Part shown: one piece after another, positions 60,980 through 64,000 of the stretch
How positions within the stretch are numbered: position 1 is the stretch's first letter
Layout: each line of letters starts with the position of its first letter
Source: Eutreptiella sp. 'Long Island Sound 2002'
Lineage: Eukaryota; Euglenozoa; Euglenophyceae; Eutreptiales; Eutreptiaceae
Assembly (NCBI GenBank): GCA_964036045.1
Contig: OZ038382.1
Coordinates: 128,340,556-128,404,555 of the forward strand
Reading direction: 5' to 3'
Length of the DNA stretch: 64,000 nt
Program-made: the position numbers and the translations under genes
The notes under the pieces: model-generated
Database searches by the model: none
What the model saw: the letters and a program-made list of their open reading frames with translations, nothing else
Told to the model about the DNA's origin: nothing

Positions 60980-62203
60980 TCACGACTTCGGCAATGTGTA
61001 GGGCTGGACGTACTCCCAAGGAGTGTATCGATCCATCCATAAATGGGTGTGCGGCGTGGCCAGTGAAGCGTTGGCCTTGCCCCCATACACGCCATATGCA
61101 AACCCTTGGCTCCAGAACCGGACATGCAATGCTTGGTACTCCTCCCACCACAGTCTATAGGCAGTCCCCGACGAGTCCACAAGGCCTCTGAGGTTCTCGT
61201 GCAGGTGTTGCACTTCCTTTCCATGCCAGGCCTTGTTGTACCAGGGCTTCCAGCCCCCGCGGAAGTGGTACAGCACAATCCCCTTGAGGTTAGCACTGCC
61301 AGGCCTATACTCGGAATACTTACTCGGAAGCATCACGTGGCGCGACTTGATGTACCATCGGAACACAAGCCCATCCCTTGCGTTGTAGCCAGAAAAGCCA
61401 CGGGTGTCGCTCTTGTTGCGGGATGTCTCCAGGTAGAAGGTGACGATGCTGTTGCACTCCTCTACGCTGGGGTGGAGGACCATGACTCCCGTGGCGAAAT
61501 ACCGGCCGGAGCCCAATGCCGCAATCCAGCTTTTGTTGGGCAACTGCACGTCGAATATGCTGTCGGGATTCTGCAGTGCCAACATGTCCGCGTCGAAAAA
61601 GGCGATTGTGTCGTAATCTGTGAGATTGAAGAGGTACAACTTATCGAGAGTGGCCTTCCATGCGCTCCGCTTGTTCGTGCCACTAAGGGACCGGTTGACG
61701 GGCACGATCCGGTAGCCAACGTCCCTTAATCGCTCTCGGCTCGGCTCAGAGATACCAGTCAGCATTATGACCAGATCGCACCCACGCGTCTGCACCAGCG
61801 CTGAATGCTTCGTCAAAGAACCCGCCAACACAAGGGCTCCATCGACATATTTCTCGTTGCTAATCATTGCAACATAGGCTTTTGAGGGTCGAGAGTGGAC
61901 CCCAGAGTGAGGAATGATGTGCAGCTTGCTGCTTTGCTCGGAACGTAGCGCATCCGGAGGCAACACGCTCTCTGGCGATGCAATGCCTGGCGCACCGGAC
62001 GGTGCCAAAGCCTGTTGCACCGCCACCTCCTCTACCTCAACACCTTTGCTCAACGGAGCACGACGACCGTGGTCCTCGGAGAGTACCTGCCATGGTCTTG
62101 CACGGTGGGTTCGTTGCGCGGTGGAGGACAACGTCTGAACGCAACAATAAACAAATAAGCCAAATGCTAAGAATAGGTATAGTCTACGTGGACGTGGACG
62201 CAT
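60980..62203 (-). CDS. Glycosyltransferase family 8 type II membrane protein
   Basis: 407 residues, intronless, ATG at 62203 and TGA at 60980. Transfers a sugar from a nucleotide donor, probably in the Golgi. A short basic N-terminus is followed by one membrane segment (about 8-22, LYLFLAFGLFVYCCV), a stem of about 85 residues, and a GT8 fold from about 107: AYVAMISNEKYVDGALVLAG, KATLDKLYLFNLTDYD, metal-binding DxD in FFDADMLAL (Asp 204 and 206), YFATGVMVLHPS, and YHFRGGWKPW near 312-321 (the HF.G..KPW motif). This is the glycogenin/galactinol-synthase-like layout; the membrane anchor argues against a cytosolic glycogenin. Acceptor unknown. Confidence 0.87.
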   Translation of the reverse strand: MRPRPRRLYLFLAFGLFVYCCVQTLSSTAQRTHRARPWQVLSEDHGRRAPLSKGVEVEEVAVQQALAPSGAPGIASPESVLPPDALRSEQSSKLHIIPHSGVHSRPSKAYVAMISNEKYVDGALVLAGSLTKHSALVQTRGCDLVIMLTGISEPSRERLRDVGYRIVPVNRSLSGTNKRSAWKATLDKLYLFNLTDYDTIAFFDADMLALQNPDSIFDVQLPNKSWIAALGSGRYFATGVMVLHPSVEECNSIVTFYLETSRNKSDTRGFSGYNARDGLVFRWYIKSRHVMLPSKYSEYRPGSANLKGIVLYHFRGGWKPWYNKAWHGKEVQHLHENLRGLVDSSGTAYRLWWEEYQALHVRFWSQGFAYGVYGGKANASLATPHTHLWMDRYTPWEYVQPYTLPKS

Positions 62204-62365
62204 GACTCACCACTGTATGAAGTGGCGTGCCGTTGCATAGTTACATGGACAATAGCACTGAAAAAGAAAACAATGCGTGGATAATGGTATAAATGCAGAG
62301 CAGCTGACATCGTGGATGTACCCGGGCCCTGAGTGCGGGGCAAGAGAAAAGGGGTAGGCATTTGG

Positions 62366-62532
62366 TGAAACCTAGTATGCACGTAGCAAAACCTAGTAAA
62401 ATGTAGTAAAACCTAGTATAAAAAAATTTGTTGAAAATTTTTTTCGAAAATTTTTTTTAACTAGGTAAAAAAAGCAAACTTTTTAAAATTTTCTAAAATT
62501 TTTTTCAAAATTTTTTTATTAAGTTTTACCTC
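62366..62532. repeat. AT-rich block with AAACCTAGTA repeats
   Basis: Tandem AAAACCTAGTA variants then long A and T runs. Weak inverted GGTRAAAC at the two ends could mark a small MITE. Confidence 0.5.
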
Positions 62533-62771
62533 GGTCCACTAAGTCCCCCCGCCCCCGGCTGCCGTTTTAAACAAGGTAGTCAACACTTCGATGGTAGGTG
62601 GTACTTTTGTTTAAGGGCACAAGGCACCCGAGTCGATTTTTCGGCCACTTGTGTTAGTGGCGCCCCACCCAGCCCAAACCATCATGCACACCAATTAGTT
62701 GGCACCCGGCCGACATAACAAAATATAATTGGGGTTGGGCAGTAGAAACAAAATCTGTGGGAACTACTTAC

Positions 62772-63946
62772 AAGTAGTTACAAAAGACACGTTTGAAAAT
62801 CAAGTCGGCCTTGGTATCTGCATGGTGCGGTTTGCCACGCACCGTGGGATTATTGGTGCACATCCCAAACAGAGCCGTTTTCAACCCCACTTGCAGCTCG
62901 GTGCAAAATGCTTGGTCATTTCTCAGTTGACCATCGGCATTTTGGGGATATTGAGGAGGCACTGCATACCACTTGCGATACATCCACACACCACGACGGG
63001 TGTTAACAGCAGAAGCAGCAACAACAACAGAAGCAACAAGAGAAGCAACAGCAACAGCAGCAAGGTTGGCCGTCCAAAATTGGCGCAACCCAACACAAAT
63101 CTCCGATTGACACAAGATGGACACATGCAAGGCACAATGAAGATCCTTACATTAGTGGCACGCCATGTGAGGTGTGCCATCACAAGAAAAGCATGTGTCA
63201 TCAGGGTCCACAAATTTGGGTTGGGGGTACATCCGAGCCACCTCCCAATGTACCGCTGGGGTCCTTGAGGTGGAGGCCAACTTTGAACTACTGAAGTACA
63301 GAGTAGCCTCAGCCATTTCACGCAACAACCACAATCGATCTTGTGGCACGTGCAATATGCCCTTGACAACGTGCCAAGACAAGGCGCAATGCAACGTCAA
63401 GAGACATGTCGGATGGCAACTGACACCATCAAGCTGCTGGATGAAGGTGGAATGCAGGGGTGCAATTGCAAATGCAAGGGCACCGAAAGCATCCAAAAAC
63501 TTTGACCACCTCTTCCGCTGCTATGGTTCAACGCCTTCTCGCTCGGCAATCAAATCCACAACAACCAACTCCTCTTGGTTTGCCCCAACAATGCGTGGCT
63601 GGTCACACATTGGGTCAAACTTAAGGCAGAGGTATTCGCGAGTTGGGGCAATCAACAACAAGCGGAGCACCCAATGCTCATTGCTCATATTATATACCTG
63701 CGCCACAATTAGGGCTGGGAGGAAGACATATCTATGGACGACGCTTGCAAAGTGCGCCCTGCCCACGATTTAACCAGGTGTTTGCAGCGTTGTGCACTGG
63801 CACATGAGGCATTCCACAAAGAGTTGCGGACAACCCACGCCATGCTCAATGTGTCCCAATCCGCACTGAGAGCGGTTTGGGCAAACCACCAGTGATACAC
63901 CACAATCTGAGCACAATCTGTGACATAGCTCTGGGGGGTGAGGTCC
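62772..63946 (-). CDS. Cys-rich zinc-finger protein with possible Ulp1/C48 peptidase core
   Basis: One frame runs 1175 bp between an acceptor (CCATTGCAG) and a GTAAGT donor, interrupted only by TAA, TAG and TAA (63770, 63521, 63152). Order: Cys/His cluster (ELCHRLCSDCG, VVCPNRSQCGLGHIEHGVGC, ECLMCQC), then RYVFLPALIVAQVYN, NEHWVL (candidate catalytic His), CLKFDPM (Asp), FIQQLDGVSC (Gln and Cys), and a second cluster TCFSCDGTPHMAC...CKDLHC. His-Asp-Gln-Cys order and spacing fit SUMO-type cysteine peptidases, which many DNA transposons carry. A GTT/GCT repeat (63006-63065) follows. Likely a decayed element; identity moderate. Confidence 0.45.
63006..63065. repeat. CAG/CAA trinucleotide tract
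   Basis: Interrupted AGCAGC and AACAAC repeats, read as Val/Ala/Ser codons in the minus-strand frame. Confidence 0.75.
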
Positions 63947-64000
63947 CTGCAATGGTGTGCCTCAAACTCAAATCGTTGCGGCGACAAACCTGGAACTGTG

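Noticed and set aside
39056-63946. Reassigned UAG/UAA codons (Gln)
   Set aside because: In-frame TGA occurs too in LINE A, one TAG stands for Trp, and the two intact host genes use only CAG and CAA for Gln. C-to-T decay is simpler.

Overview
The window is nuclear DNA of a eukaryote. Genes are split by GT..AG introns, and LINE retrotransposons, hAT and PIF/Harbinger-type DNA transposons and tandem repeats make up most of the sequence. A Ste20-family kinase resembles both animal MST1/2 and land-plant SIK1. A green or other unicellular alga with a repeat-swollen genome fits this, but the lineage call is inference and weak. No rRNA, CRISPR array, bacterial operon or convincing intact tRNA was seen.

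The largest gene is on the minus strand. A Hippo/MST (SIK1-like) kinase starts near 37906 and runs off the left end. Six coding exons can be assembled with canonical splice sites and consistent phases: 37632-37906, 36983-37115, 5655-5843, 4495-4761, 3726-4041 and about 250-512. Its second intron is about 31.1 kb (5844-36982). That intron holds a Harbinger copy (6.6-7.3 kb), an 84-bp tandem repeat (9.5-9.9 kb), a 3-kb tandem duplication (10.0-14.9 kb), about 17 kb of a degenerate decamer satellite (consensus GCCGCAATAA), a 346-bp MITE-like element (22.9 kb) and an hAT transposon inserted in the satellite (33.2-35.5 kb). One satellite block (18.24-19.78 kb) is inverted relative to all the others, so the primary transcript could form a very long imperfect double strand.

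Right of the kinase lie two decayed LINEs of related families on the minus strand (39.06-45.34 kb and about 50.5-55.5 kb). Both have an APE-type endonuclease, a reverse transcriptase and a C-terminal RNase H. Between and beyond them are a second Harbinger copy (47.16-48.01 kb), two small SH3/Tudor-like remnants with Lys-Pro-Ala-rich segments (46.4 and 56.3 kb), a 61-bp minisatellite and unidentified coding remnants. An intact intronless glycosyltransferase family 8 type II membrane protein lies at 60980-62203, minus strand. At the right edge (62772-63946) is one exon-like frame with cysteine-rich clusters and a possible Ulp1/C48 peptidase core.

Only the kinase and the glycosyltransferase look like healthy host genes. 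Most transposon frames carry in-frame stops that a single C-to-T or G-to-A change would explain, which suggests decay of methylated repeats rather than a changed genetic code.
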